Positions 45,710 to 55,050 of a DNA stretch of 64,000 bases are shown here, in pieces. A program made the position numbers and the translations under genes. The notes under the pieces were generated by a model, which was given only the letters and a program-made list of their open reading frames with translations, made no database searches and had not been told where the DNA came from. The stretch is taken from the NCBI GenBank assembly GCA_963799415.1, contig CAWCXI010000013.1:186001-250000 (forward strand), written 5' to 3'. Each line of letters opens with the position of its first letter. The first letter of the stretch is position 1. This stretch comes from JAMXLO01 sp963799415. Lineage in GTDB: Bacteria > Pseudomonadota > Alphaproteobacteria > Acetobacterales > Acetobacteraceae.

Positions 45710-46369
45710 TCAGTGTGTCGGGCTTGGCATCGGCTGTGGCGGCATCGTTTGCGGCGGCATGTCAGGCGGTGGCGGCATACCCGGCGGTGGCGGAACGTCC
45801 GGCGGCGTCTGCGTCAGCGGCTGCTGCTCGACCGGCGCCTGCGCGGCTCCGGCGGTCAGCAGCCAGGAAGCCAGTGAACGACGAACCTGGAATTCGAATT
45901 CGACGTTCATCCGATCCATCATGGTCTTCGTCATGTCGTACAGCCGCCCCGGGAGATCGTCGAGATCACCCGTATAGGTGGATGACACGCTTGCCTGGGC
46001 ATAGGCGGCGCGGGTGGTCGGCGTGTTGTAAATATCGAGTTGTACCGAGAAGTTGCCGTTGATTGTGTCATCCCGCCGCACCAACGAAGCGTCCTGGATG
46101 ACGAACACGGCCAGATCGGCGGCGCCCAATGCCTGCAATCGATCCTGTGCCATGTCGCGCAGAGCCTGCACCGGCGGCACCGGGTCGAACTGGCTGACGT
46201 CCGGAGGGACGCCGGACGGCACGAAGCGCTGCTCGATCTGAAGCGTCGAGACGTTCAGTCGCAGCGGCGTCAGGTAGTTGTAGTGCAGCGGCAGGTATTC
46301 CCGCGGCTTGCCGCCGCCGCAGCCGGCGAGCAGCCACGGCAGCAGCAATGACGCTCGCCTTGTCAGCAT
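45710..46369 (-). CDS. Lipoprotein of unknown function with proline-rich tail
   Basis: A 219-residue protein with a lipobox (LLLPWLLAGCGG, C17) after an RR-containing start, hence an outer- or inner-membrane lipoprotein. The middle (YLPLHYNYLTPLRLNVSTLQIEQRF; DTINGNFSVQLDIYNTPT; AYAQASVSSTYTGD) reads as a soluble beta-rich domain. The last 40 residues repeat PPPP-x-MPP blocks (PPGMPPPPDMPPQTMPPQPMP), disordered. Its ATG overlaps the last codons of hslO. I do not recognise a named family. Confidence 0.85.
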   Translation of the reverse strand: MLTRRASLLLPWLLAGCGGGKPREYLPLHYNYLTPLRLNVSTLQIEQRFVPSGVPPDVSQFDPVPPVQALRDMAQDRLQALGAADLAVFVIQDASLVRRDDTINGNFSVQLDIYNTPTTRAAYAQASVSSTYTGDLDDLPGRLYDMTKTMMDRMNVEFEFQVRRSLASWLLTAGAAQAPVEQQPLTQTPPDVPPPPGMPPPPDMPPQTMPPQPMPSPTH

Positions 46370-47325
46370 GCGGGGGCACCGCGGCCACGTACATCCTGCC
46401 GCGGGAATCGGAAGTCGTAGTTGCAGAACTCGCAGGTCATTACGATGTCGCCATCCACCGCCATGTGGTCCAGGTCGTCGGGAGGGAAGCCCTCCAGGAT
46501 GCCGACCAGCCGCGCGCGCGAACAGCGGCAGCCATAGGACAGCGCGCGCGATCGGTCGGTCGCCACTCCTTCGGTGTGGAACAGCCGGTACAGCAGTCGT
46601 TCCGGCAACAGCGCATCGTCGAGCAACTCCGCGTCGGTCAGTGTGGCGGCGAGTATTGTCGCGGTGCGCCAGCTCTCGTCCTGCGCATCGTCATCCAGCG
46701 AAGGATCGATGCCGCCGGCGCCTGCAATCTTTTCCAGCACCAGCGCGCCGGCTCGCCAGCCGTCCGCGGTCTCGTCGCAGGCGAGATACACGAAGCATCG
46801 AAGCTGTTCGCTGGTGCTGAAGTAGTGCAGCGCCATCTCGGCCAGGTTGCCGCCCTCGATGGTCACGATACCCTGGTGGCGGTTCTGGTCAGGACCCTGG
46901 TCAACGGTGAAGGCGAGATAGCCACCGCCAAGCAGCCGGTCCGCCGTCGGAGAAGGGTCCTGGCGCAGCAGTTCCTCCAACTTCTTCGGATCGGAGCGGG
47001 CATAGCCGCGCAGCGCGCCGGTGTCGGTGCAGTCGGCGAGCAGCATCGGCACGGCGCCATCGCCCTTCGCCTGCACGCTGAACGAGCCGCGGAATTTCAG
47101 CGCCGTGGATAGCGCCGCCGCCAGCGCCAGCGACTGCCCGGCCAGCCGGGTCACCGCCGGGTGGTTCGGGTGACGGGTCAGCAGCGCGTGCGCCAGCGGC
47201 CCAAGCCGCACGAGGCGGCCGCGCACCGGTCGACGCGGGAGGTGGAACGACGTCACGCCACGCGGCACAACAATGTCGGGCACCGGCGGTCGCTCGCCGT
47301 CCAGGAAGGCAGGAGTTTCGGACAT
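46363..47325 (-). CDS. hslO: Redox-regulated chaperone Hsp33
   Basis: A 320-residue cytosolic holdase activated by oxidation. The four zinc-binding cysteines are in SYGCRCSRARL (CxC) and TCEFCNYDF (CxxC) near the C terminus. Earlier stretches include GQSLALAAALSTALKFRGSF, VQAKGDGAVPMLLADC and YFSTSEQLR. The start at 47325 (SETPAFLDGERPP) gives the typical length; the open frame to 47748 is a shadow of the GNAT gene on the other strand. In many alphaproteobacteria hslO follows argD-argF; here it is 7 kb away on the other strand. Confidence 0.95.
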   Translation of the reverse strand: MSETPAFLDGERPPVPDIVVPRGVTSFHLPRRPVRGRLVRLGPLAHALLTRHPNHPAVTRLAGQSLALAAALSTALKFRGSFSVQAKGDGAVPMLLADCTDTGALRGYARSDPKKLEELLRQDPSPTADRLLGGGYLAFTVDQGPDQNRHQGIVTIEGGNLAEMALHYFSTSEQLRCFVYLACDETADGWRAGALVLEKIAGAGGIDPSLDDDAQDESWRTATILAATLTDAELLDDALLPERLLYRLFHTEGVATDRSRALSYGCRCSRARLVGILEGFPPDDLDHMAVDGDIVMTCEFCNYDFRFPRQDVRGRGAPAC

Positions 47326-47371
47326 CACCCCAACATAGGCACAGGTCGCCGTGCGGGCTACCGTCGGCCAG

Positions 47372-47866
47372 ATGCCCGGAGACACATATGCGTTGCGCCC
47401 TATGGTGGCAGCGGACGCGGTCGGGGTGGCGGCACTGATCCGCGCCGCCTTCGCCGCCCAGTCGGTGGTGACCGATCCCTTGCCCTCCGCCCTGCTTGTC
47501 ACCGCGGCCGATCTTGCGGCGCATCTGAGGACCGGAGCGGGGGCGGTGGCCGAGGCGGCAAACCGACCGGTCGGCGCGGCGCTGTGGGGCGAGCGGGATG
47601 GCGAGTTGTATCTGAGTCGACTGGCAGTACACCCCACATGGCGCGACCGCGGTATCGCCAAGGCGCTGGTAACAGCGGCGGAAACCGCAGCACGCACGCT
47701 GGGCCTGCCGCGCATGCATCTGAGCACGCGCCTCGTGCTGCTGGACAACCGTCGGCTGTTCGCTGCCTGCGGCTTCGTCGAGACGACGCGCGAGAACCAT
47801 CCCGGCTATGCCGAGCCGACTTTCGTGAATATGGAGAAACCGCTCACCGCGCCCGGGAAGCCCTGA
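47372..47866 (+). CDS. GNAT family N-acetyltransferase
   Basis: A 164-residue acetyl-CoA-dependent acetyltransferase fold. Motif A is LYLSRLAVHPTWRDRGIAKALV, with the R/Q-x-x-G-x-G/A loop as RDRGIA, and motif B ends in LYLSTRL-like HLSTRLVLLDNRRLFAACGFVE. The ATG at 47372 is preferred to a GTG at 47351. It is divergent from hslO (47 bases) and followed after 2 bases by an MFS gene. The substrate is unknown. Confidence 0.88.
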   Translation: MPGDTYALRPMVAADAVGVAALIRAAFAAQSVVTDPLPSALLVTAADLAAHLRTGAGAVAEAANRPVGAALWGERDGELYLSRLAVHPTWRDRGIAKALVTAAETAARTLGLPRMHLSTRLVLLDNRRLFAACGFVETTRENHPGYAEPTFVNMEKPLTAPGKP

Positions 47867-47868
47867 GA

Positions 47869-49039
47869 ATGGGCGCCAGGCCCTGGCTCATCCTTGCGGC
47901 CGTGGCGCTGGCCCGCATCGGCTTCGGCTACCAGTACCAGACCGTGGCGACCCTCGGCCCCGACCTGATGCAACTGTACAGGCTGGACTATGCTGGCCTC
48001 GGCACGCTGATCGGCGCGTTCATGCTGTTGGGCGGCTTCCTGGCCCTGCCGCTCGGCATGTTGGCCCGCCGGTTAGGCGACCGGCTGGTGCTCGGAGCCG
48101 GTCTCGCCCTGATGGTGCTTGGCCCTGCGGTCAGCGCGGTTGCCGCAGGCCCGGCCGGAATCGGCGTCGGGCGTAGCGCGGCTGGCGTCGGCGCTGTGGC
48201 CATGATCGTGCTGCAGAACAAGATCATCGCCGACTGGTTCACCGGCCGCCGCTTCATGTGGGCGATCAGCGTGTCGGTCGCCGCCTACCCGATCGGCGTC
48301 GGCCTCGCGCAGCTTGTCCTGCCGCCCCTGGCGCTGGCGTACGGCTGGCGCGCCGCCTTCCTGTCCGGCTCGCTGCCCATGACGGCCGCGCTGGCGCTGT
48401 TCCTCGCCAGTTTCCGTCCGTCGCCGCACGCCGCGCCGACACCACCTCGGTTCTCGCTTCCTGGTGGCCGCGAGTGCCTGCTGCTGGTGATCGCGGGACT
48501 GATCTGGACCGCCTACACCGCCGGTTACTCAGGCTACACCGCCTACGTGCCGTCCCTGATGGCGGCGCGGGGCGAGAGCCTGGTGCTGACCGGCCTGGTG
48601 CTGACCATCGCCACCTGGGGCAACGTGCCGGCGACCCTTCTCGGCGCCGGCCTTGCCGCGCGAGTTCGGCGGGTTCCGCATTTTCCTGCTCGGCACCGCG
48701 GCGCTGGTGCTCGGAATGACCGGTGCCGCGCTGCTCGACTGGCCGGTGATCTGCGCCGTGGTGATCGGCATCGTGGGCTCGTTCCACCCCGGCGTGATCA
48801 TGGCAGTCGGCACGCTGTCGGCGCGACCGGAGAACCGCGCCGTCGGCATGGGGCTGTTCTATTCGATGTATTACGCCGGCGGCGCGGTGGTGCCGGCGAT
48901 GTGCGGCTGGGCCGCCGACATGTCGGGCGGTCCGGAGGGTGCGCTACTGGCCGCCGCCGCGGTGTCCGCGCTTGCCGTGCCAATGTACATGCTGCATCGG
49001 CGCCTGACGGCGCATGAGCTCATGCTGGTAAGGGCGTGA
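47869..49039 (+). CDS. MFS transporter, apparent frameshift
   Basis: About 390 residues with 12 hydrophobic segments. RIGFGYQYQTVATLGPDLM, YRLDYAGLGTLIGAFMLLGG and GMLARRLGDRLVLGAGLAL are typical of the CynX/OPA-like half of the superfamily. After GAGLAAR (about 48660) the frame changes and continues FGGFRIFLLGTAALVLGMTG, HPGVIMAVGTLSARPENRAV and GMGLFYSMYYAGGAVVPAM to the stop at 49037-49039. One base is missing near GCGCGAGTTCGG. It follows the GNAT gene after 2 bases and its end overlaps the convergent HpaB-like gene by 20 bases. The substrate is unknown. Confidence 0.82.
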
Positions 49040-50492
49040 CCTCGTCCAGGTCATAGGTCGACATCAGTTGGTCCACCAAACCGCGTGCCACACTCCAATC
49101 GAAGGTGCGGTAGCTGTGGCCCGTGGTGACGAAGCGAGCACCCGCATAGAACATCTCATACTGCGTGTGCCGCGAAGCGAACTCCGAGCCGATAGCGTCC
49201 CAGCCGGCCTTCAGCAGTTTGACCTTGTCCTGGGACGTGAAATTCGCTGACCGCTGCGTTTTGTGCAGGATCGGTGCGAGCTCTGCATTGGCCCAGTCAC
49301 GGAACGACGATGGCAGCATGATCAATGCCCCGCCGGCGAGATCGCGAATGAGGTTGATCAGCCGCGGATACAGGTCCTGCGTCACCGCGTGCGCGGCATA
49401 GAGCTGATGCCGGTCCGGCACGTAGAACTCGCCGCGCATGCCACCAGAGGCCTCCATGCCGGCAAGCATCGCCTCCACCATTCCTGCGCTCGCCGCCAGG
49501 CTGCCAAGTTGTTCGCGAACCTGTGGCATGTTGGTGGTGCCGATCGCCTCGGTGATCTTGTGTGCAAGGCCGACCAGGAACTTCACCTTCACCGACAGCC
49601 TGATCTGCGCCTGATAGTTCTGCAAGACATGACCGGGAGTGTCATGGAACTGGGCGCGGCACATGTCCGTATCGCGATGCACGAACACGCGTTCCCACGG
49701 CACCTTTACGTCGTCGAAGTAGAGCAGTGCATCGTTCTCGTCAAAACGCGCGGACAACGGATTGTCGAACACCGATACCGCATGCGCCTCGTAGCTCTTG
49801 CGTGACAGCACCCGCAAACCAGTAGTGTTCATCGGCAACGCGCAGGAGAACGCCAGGGCTTCCTCGCCAGGCTTCAGCGGTTGCAGGTTGGCGACGAACA
49901 CCTCGTTGGCCATGATCGAGCTGGTGCCCAGCATCTTGGCGCCGCGGATCGTCAGTCCCGTGGTGTCCTCATCGACGATTTGCGCGACGAGCTCTTCCAC
50001 CTGTTCACCCCAGTCCTTCGAGCGATCAGCCTGCGGATTGACGATCACATAGGTGAGAAACAGGTCGCTTCGCGTCGCATAATCCACATAGTCCGCAAAC
50101 GCCTTGGCGCGCGCCGGCCCGTGCTTCATGAAGACCTCGATGCCCATGCGCTGGCCGATGACCGCAGAGGCGACATGGTCTGGTGAGCGGCCCATGAACC
50201 CGTAGCTGAGCTGCGCCCAGGCCTGGAGCGCCTTGCGCCGATCGACGAGCTCCTTGTAGCTGCGCGGCATCTGCCAGCAGCGATTCACCCGTCGTGTGCC
50301 GCCTTCGGGCGTGAACGTCATCAGCTCCAGGTTTTCGCCGCGCGACTGGTAGTCATAGAGACGCGCCGCGGAGGCTACCGTGTTGCGGTACGCCGGGTGT
50401 GTGGTGACGTCGTCAACCAGCTTCCCGTCAATGTAGATTGTCCGCCCGTCGCGCAGCGATTCGATGTGCTCCGCCCCCGTCTTGCACTGCAT
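49020..50492 (-). CDS. 4-hydroxyphenylacetate 3-monooxygenase-type flavin monooxygenase (HpaB family)
   Basis: A 490-residue acyl-CoA dehydrogenase-like enzyme of the HpaB/PvcC/TftD type, which hydroxylates phenols with FADH2 supplied by a separate reductase. It reads SLRDGRTIYIDGKLVDDVTT, FTPEGGTRRVNRCW, YGFMGRSPDHVAS, VIVNPQADRSKDW, TGLTIRGAKMLGTSS, and VPWERVFVHRDTDMCR, all family blocks. It reads through without interruption. No HpaC-type reductase is adjacent; a GST gene precedes it by 24 bases on the same strand. The true substrate is unknown. Confidence 0.92.
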   Translation of the reverse strand: MQCKTGAEHIESLRDGRTIYIDGKLVDDVTTHPAYRNTVASAARLYDYQSRGENLELMTFTPEGGTRRVNRCWQMPRSYKELVDRRKALQAWAQLSYGFMGRSPDHVASAVIGQRMGIEVFMKHGPARAKAFADYVDYATRSDLFLTYVIVNPQADRSKDWGEQVEELVAQIVDEDTTGLTIRGAKMLGTSSIMANEVFVANLQPLKPGEEALAFSCALPMNTTGLRVLSRKSYEAHAVSVFDNPLSARFDENDALLYFDDVKVPWERVFVHRDTDMCRAQFHDTPGHVLQNYQAQIRLSVKVKFLVGLAHKITEAIGTTNMPQVREQLGSLAASAGMVEAMLAGMEASGGMRGEFYVPDRHQLYAAHAVTQDLYPRLINLIRDLAGGALIMLPSSFRDWANAELAPILHKTQRSANFTSQDKVKLLKAGWDAIGSEFASRHTQYEMFYAGARFVTTGHSYRTFDWSVARGLVDQLMSTYDLDEVTPLPA

Positions 50493-50516
50493 CGAAGCCT
50501 CTCCTAATGCCCCACC

Positions 50517-51167
50517 TTATCCTGGCGCGACCTCGCGATCCTTCTTCGGGATCAGATCGTACGGCAACGCGAACCCTGGCATCGCTGCCAGCCGATGCGA
50601 CCACGCCTGCACATTCGGCCAGCGAGTGATATCGAGCGCGCCCTCCGCCATGAACACCATGCGTCCCCAGCAGCCGATGTCGGCAATCGTCGGCGCGTCG
50701 CCCACCAGCCACTCGCGCCCTTCCAGCGCCGCATCGACGAAGCCGATCGCCGCCTCGGCCAGCGGCCTGAAATAGCCCATCACCGCCGGATCGACCTGAC
50801 GGAACCGACTGTAGTGCCGCACCTTTGCAACGTTGGTGATGTTGTCGGCCTCCCACGACAGCCATTCGCGCGCGGTCCATTGCTCCTGTTCCGTCTTCCC
50901 CGCGAAGTGCCCGGTGGTGCGGGCCAGGTAGTCGAGGATGACGTTGGACTGCACGATCGTCAGCCCACGATGACGCAGCGCGGGCACCTGGCCGTAGCGG
51001 TTCACCGCCAGATAGTCAGCCTCCTTCTGAACGCCGTATTTCAGGTTCACCGTGCGGAAGCTGAACGGCAGCCGCGCCAGCGCCAGATACAGCATCGGCT
51101 TGTAGGTCGAACTCGAGGTGAAACTGCCGAACAGCGTGAGGTCTTCGGTAACGGTGGTGTTGGTCAC
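50517..51167 (-). CDS. Glutathione S-transferase family protein
   Basis: A 216-residue protein with thioredoxin-like and helical domains. It reads LTLFGSFTSSSTYKPMLYLA (GST-type start, serine-rich active region), VNRYGQVPALRHRGLTIVQSNVILDYLA (cis-proline VPAL and the glutathione-binding Q-S), and a C-terminal LVGDAPTIADIGCWG (N-capping-box like). It lies upstream of the HpaB-type gene on the same strand, 24 bases away, and the two may form a unit for breakdown of aromatic compounds. Divergent from the acyltransferase gene. Confidence 0.88.
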   Translation of the reverse strand: MTNTTVTEDLTLFGSFTSSSTYKPMLYLALARLPFSFRTVNLKYGVQKEADYLAVNRYGQVPALRHRGLTIVQSNVILDYLARTTGHFAGKTEQEQWTAREWLSWEADNITNVAKVRHYSRFRQVDPAVMGYFRPLAEAAIGFVDAALEGREWLVGDAPTIADIGCWGRMVFMAEGALDITRWPNVQAWSHRLAAMPGFALPYDLIPKKDREVAPG

Positions 51168-51238
51168 CTGATTGCTCCGGCGGCGTGGATGATGACCAGC
51201 CTATCGCGACGGGGCTCATGGCGCGATAACCCGCAAAG

Positions 51239-52394
51239 ATGCGGACCGGCAAGGTGCAGTATCTGGAAGGCCTGCGCGGCATCGCGGCGATGCAGGTGGT
51301 GCTGCTGCACTTCGTCACCGGCTTCCTGCCGAACACCGCGGAGCACGTCTGGCCGCCGCTCCGCGTTCTGTTCGACGGCCACACCGCCGTCTATGTGTTC
51401 TTCCTCGTCAGCGGCACGGTGCTGACGCCGTCGTTCGCCCGGCCAGGCGCGTTCATCGGCAAGATCGCCAAGCGCGTGGTGCGGCTGGGCATCCCCATCG
51501 CCGCCGCAGCCGTGATCGCAACGGTGTCTGCTCGCATGGTTGCCCGATGCGCACCGGCAGGCAGCCGCTCTCACGGGATCGCCGTGGCTGGCGATGGACT
51601 CCAGCGGCGCCCCGACGCTCGGGCACCTTGCACGCGAGATCGGCCTCGACAGCCTTCTGCTCGGCTACCGCGAGGCGACGTTGTTCGCGCCGCTCGCCGC
51701 ACAACTGCCGCCAATGGAACTGTCACTCGACGCGCCATTCTGGTCGTTGCATCTGGAACTGTACGGTTCGCTGCTGGTGCTGTGCCTGGTATCGCTCCGC
51801 GCCCATTCGGTCTGGGCGCACCGTGCCGCGGTTGCAGCGGCCGCATTGTCGTTCGGCACCCATCCGATGTTCCTGTTCGTACTCGGACACCTGGTGCGCC
51901 CTCTGCCGCGAACCGGCGGGCGGCCCGCGCCGCGATATATCGGCGTGCTGTTGCTGCTGCTCGGGGTCGCGCTGTGCGCCACCAAGGACTGGCATCTCGT
52001 CGAATGGTCCCGACTGACGCTCAGCCGCTTCGAGCTGGCCTACGCCCCGAACCTGTTCCAGTTCCAGAGCCAGCTTGGCGCAGTCGCATTGTATTTTGGC
52101 GTGCTATGGTGCCCGGCCGTCTGGCCGCTGCTGGAGAGCGCGCCGTTCCGCCATCTTGGCCGCCTGTCTTTCAGCATATACCTGTTGCACTTTCCGATCC
52201 TATTCACCATGGTGTGCCTCGCCTTCACCCTCATGCCGGCAGGGTCGACGGCTGCCGCGTTCGTCTTGTTCCTTGCGCTCACCCTGCTCGCCGCCATCGC
52301 CTTTGAGCGTCTGGCCGACCGGCCGGCCATCGCACTCAGCCGGCGTGTCGGCATCGTGACTCTCGTCTCGCCGCGCGAGATGACTCAAAAGTGA
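51239..52394 (+). CDS. Acyltransferase family membrane protein (acyltransferase 3), apparent frameshift
   Basis: An inner-membrane O-acyltransferase of about 385 residues of the OafA/acyltransferase-3 kind. It starts YLEGLRGIAAMQVVLLHFV, with the R-G-x-A pattern and catalytic histidine, and has VYVFFLVSGTVLTPSFAR. After AAAVIATVS (about 51527) the frame changes: LAWLPDAHRQAAAL, SLDAPFWSLHLELYGSLLVL and HLGRLSFSIYLLHFPILFT complete the family pattern. One base seems wrong near 51527. These enzymes modify sugars of surface polymers. The next gene begins at its stop. Confidence 0.8.
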
Positions 52395-52423
52395 GTACGT
52401 GCGACGCGGGAACGCCTTGCAGC

Positions 52424-53062
52424 ATGACTGTCGCTGGAGCGTGCAGTGCTATTTTGAAGATATTGCCATATTCCCTCTTGCTTCTCATGGCAGCGGCAGG
52501 TGCCACTGGGGCCTCCGCGCGCGACCGCACCACCCTTGCGACTTTCGCCGGCCGATGCACCAAGGTGACGGTGATGAATGTCCAGACCGATCCGAACCTG
52601 TGCTCCGACAAAATCACCAACATCAAATTGGGCAGCGGCCAGTCAGGATATGCGTTCCTGCTGCACCCACAGGCCGAGATGGGACCGTTCGTCATGTCCT
52701 TCCTCGGCACCAAGCCGCGACACGACGGGCACCATAAGGGCGAGCTGGTCCTGCCGGTCCACCGGGTCTACGTCACCTTCGATGGCAGGACGGATGATCT
52801 GGTCGCTGTCGGTTCATGCGCGTTTTCCAGTCCGAACAAGAAGAACCCGCCCAAGGTGTCGTGTTCCGCCAGTACGATCGAGGGGGACTTTGCCGGCGAC
52901 TTCATCGGTGCCGATCATAATACAGGCGGAATGAAGATGCTGACCGATCACGAGGCAGGCCGCAGCACCGTGGTCTGTGGCGAGCCACCCGTGCAAACCG
53001 GGGTCAAGGCGGGACACGACCTTCAGGGCTGCACCGACACGACCCGTCAATCCCGACGCTAA
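52424..53062 (+). CDS. Secreted protein of unknown function
   Basis: A 212-residue protein with a signal peptide (KILPYSLLLLMAAAGATGASA, cut about residue 32). The mature part has six or more cysteines (GRCTKVTVM, PNLCSDKITNI, GSCAFSS, VSCSASTIEGDF, VVCGEPP, LQGCTD), which may pair in the periplasm. A GTG at 52391 overlaps the acyltransferase stop (GTGA) and would add 11 residues; the ATG at 52424 gives a normal signal peptide. I do not recognise the family. Confidence 0.72.
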   Translation: MTVAGACSAILKILPYSLLLLMAAAGATGASARDRTTLATFAGRCTKVTVMNVQTDPNLCSDKITNIKLGSGQSGYAFLLHPQAEMGPFVMSFLGTKPRHDGHHKGELVLPVHRVYVTFDGRTDDLVAVGSCAFSSPNKKNPPKVSCSASTIEGDFAGDFIGADHNTGGMKMLTDHEAGRSTVVCGEPPVQTGVKAGHDLQGCTDTTRQSRR

Positions 53063-53073
53063 TTAGGTTCGGC

Positions 53074-53733
53074 TCAGCGCCGCAGCCGGCTCACCAGGAT
53101 CTCGGCGCTGTCCGTTGCCATGGCCAGCGCACGCCGGGCCACATCCTGCGGGAATCCGGCACGCGCCAACATCGCGAGTTCGCGCCGACGCTCGGCCATG
53201 TCGGGGGCATCGCCGGAGCGGAATGGCCCGATGCGCCGCCGCCGCGCCAGGACCAGAGCCGCCGCCAACTCGCTCTCGTCGTCAGCCGGCAGAGCGGCGC
53301 GCGCCGTTTCAGGATCGACACCCTTGGCTGCCAGGTGTGCCGCTGCGGCACGACGTGAGCGCCCGGCGCGGACCAGACTGCGCGCGCGATTTTCCGCGAA
53401 TGCGGCATCATTCACCGCGCCGGCAGCGACCAGCCGCGACACCACGCCACGTATGGCCTCCCGCGCGATGCTTACCTGACCGGCGAGAACATCGGCATCG
53501 GCCGTGCTGGCCGCCATGCGCGCCCAGCGTTCCACACGCCGCTCGAGCACCCGGCGAAGCCCCGCCTCGGTCGAGGCATAGCGCGCCAGATAGTTCAGCG
53601 CCGCATCGTGCAGGGCGGCAGTGTCCGGCGCGGGACCAGCCGCGGGGCGATGCGATGTGCCTGCCATCGGCGGACGATGGCACGACGCAGCCGGCACAGG
53701 AATGACCCCGTTCCTTCCGGACATTGCTCCCAT
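53074..53733 (-). CDS. recX: Regulatory protein RecX
   Basis: A RecX-type protein of about 219 residues, which inhibits RecA filaments. It reads LHDAALNYLARYASTEAGLRRVL, VSRLVAAGAVNDAAFAENRARSLV (typical), RRAAAAHLAAKGVD and RRRIGPFR, then ERRRELAMLARAGFPQDVARRAL. The ATG at 53733 has GAGG shortly before it; an ATG at 53667 would shorten it by 22 residues. The much longer open frame upstream, to 55395, is a shadow of argD. Divergent from argD; recA is not in the window. Confidence 0.9.
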   Translation of the reverse strand: MGAMSGRNGVIPVPAASCHRPPMAGTSHRPAAGPAPDTAALHDAALNYLARYASTEAGLRRVLERRVERWARMAASTADADVLAGQVSIAREAIRGVVSRLVAAGAVNDAAFAENRARSLVRAGRSRRAAAAHLAAKGVDPETARAALPADDESELAAALVLARRRRIGPFRSGDAPDMAERRRELAMLARAGFPQDVARRALAMATDSAEILVSRLRR

Positions 53734-53853
53734 GTGAACCTCGTTTGACTCCTCTCCGCGCAACCGCCAATGATCCACGCTTCCCCCGGACCCGCCCCGA
53801 ACGGTCGCGGGTGGGGGAGCCATTGGGGAAACCGCAGGAAGGGTTGCACTCCC

Positions 53854-55050
53854 ATGATTTCCGCCCTGTTGCCGAACTACGCCCGTGCCGACCTCGCCTT
53901 CGAGCGGGGCGAAGGCGCCTGGTTGTGGACGGAGGATGGGCGACGACTTCTCGACTTTGGCTCCGGCATTGCCACGGCGTCGCTGGGCCACGGACATCCG
54001 CACCTTGCCGGCGCGATCGCGGAGCAGGCCGCCAAGGTGATGCACGTGTCCAACCTGTATCGCATCCCCGGCGCGGAACGCCTCGCGCAACGACTGGTGG
54101 ACGCGACGTTCGCCGACAGCGTGTTCTTCTGCAACTCGGGCGCGGAAGCGAACGAGGGCATGATCAAGATGATGCGCCGCGCGATGTTCGACGCGGGCAA
54201 GGGCGAGCGCTTCCGCTTCATCGTGTTCGAGGGCGCATTCCATGGCCGTACGCTGGCGACGCTCGCCGCCACCGGGAACGCCAAGTATCTCGAAGGCTTC
54301 GGTCCGGTGGTCGAGGGCTTCGACCAGGTGCCGTTCAACAACATGAACGCGGTGCGCAACGCGATCGGCCCCGCCACCGCCGGCATCATCGTCGAGCCGA
54401 TCCAGGGTGAGGGCGGCGTGCGTCCCGCCGACATGCAGTTCTTGCGCGATCTGCGCGCGGTGTGTGACGAGTACGGCCTGATCCTCGGGATGGACGAGGT
54501 GCAGTCCGGCATGGGCCGCACAGGCAAACTGTTCGCCTATGAGTGGGCCGGCATCACGCCCGATGTCATGTCGGCGGCCAAGGGCATCGGTGGCGGCTTT
54601 CCCCTCGGTGCCGTGTTGGCCAAGGAGCAATATGCCAAGGCGCTGAAGCCCGGCACTCACGGCACCACGTTCGGCGGCAATCCTCTCGCCTGCGCGGCCG
54701 GCAACGCGGTGCTGGACATCATCCTCGCACCCGGGTTCCTGGCGGAGGTCGAGCGCAAGGGCCGCCGGCTGCGCGCCGAACTGGACGAGATCGCTCGCGA
54801 ATATCCGCAGGTCTACGAGGACGCGCGCGGCATGGGTCTGTTGCAGGGCCTGAAATGCGTACTGCCGCAGGGCGAGGTTCAGGCGGCCTGCATCGCGGAG
54901 GGCCTGATGGCCATCACCGCCGGCGAGAACGTCCTGCGTCTGGCGCCGCCGCTCGTGGTGACCGACGCGGATCTGGACGAGGCCATCATGATGCTGCGCC
55001 GTGCCACGCGGCGCGTGCTGCCATCGAACGCCAAGGCAGCAGCGAAATGA
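53854..55050 (+). CDS. argD: Acetylornithine/succinyldiaminopimelate aminotransferase ArgD
   Basis: A 398-residue class III aminotransferase of arginine biosynthesis. It reads LLDFGSGIATASLGHGHPHL, FFCNSGAEANEGMIKMMRR, FEGAFHGRTLATLAATGN, GIIVEPIQGEGGVRPAD, LILGMDEVQSGMGRTGKLFAYE and the pyridoxal lysine in VMSAAKGIGGGFPLGA. The ATG at 53854 has GGAAGGG about 10 bases before it. Its stop overlaps argF (ATGA). The reading frame is intact. Confidence 0.96.
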   Translation: MISALLPNYARADLAFERGEGAWLWTEDGRRLLDFGSGIATASLGHGHPHLAGAIAEQAAKVMHVSNLYRIPGAERLAQRLVDATFADSVFFCNSGAEANEGMIKMMRRAMFDAGKGERFRFIVFEGAFHGRTLATLAATGNAKYLEGFGPVVEGFDQVPFNNMNAVRNAIGPATAGIIVEPIQGEGGVRPADMQFLRDLRAVCDEYGLILGMDEVQSGMGRTGKLFAYEWAGITPDVMSAAKGIGGGFPLGAVLAKEQYAKALKPGTHGTTFGGNPLACAAGNAVLDIILAPGFLAEVERKGRRLRAELDEIAREYPQVYEDARGMGLLQGLKCVLPQGEVQAACIAEGLMAITAGENVLRLAPPLVVTDADLDEAIMMLRRATRRVLPSNAKAAAK

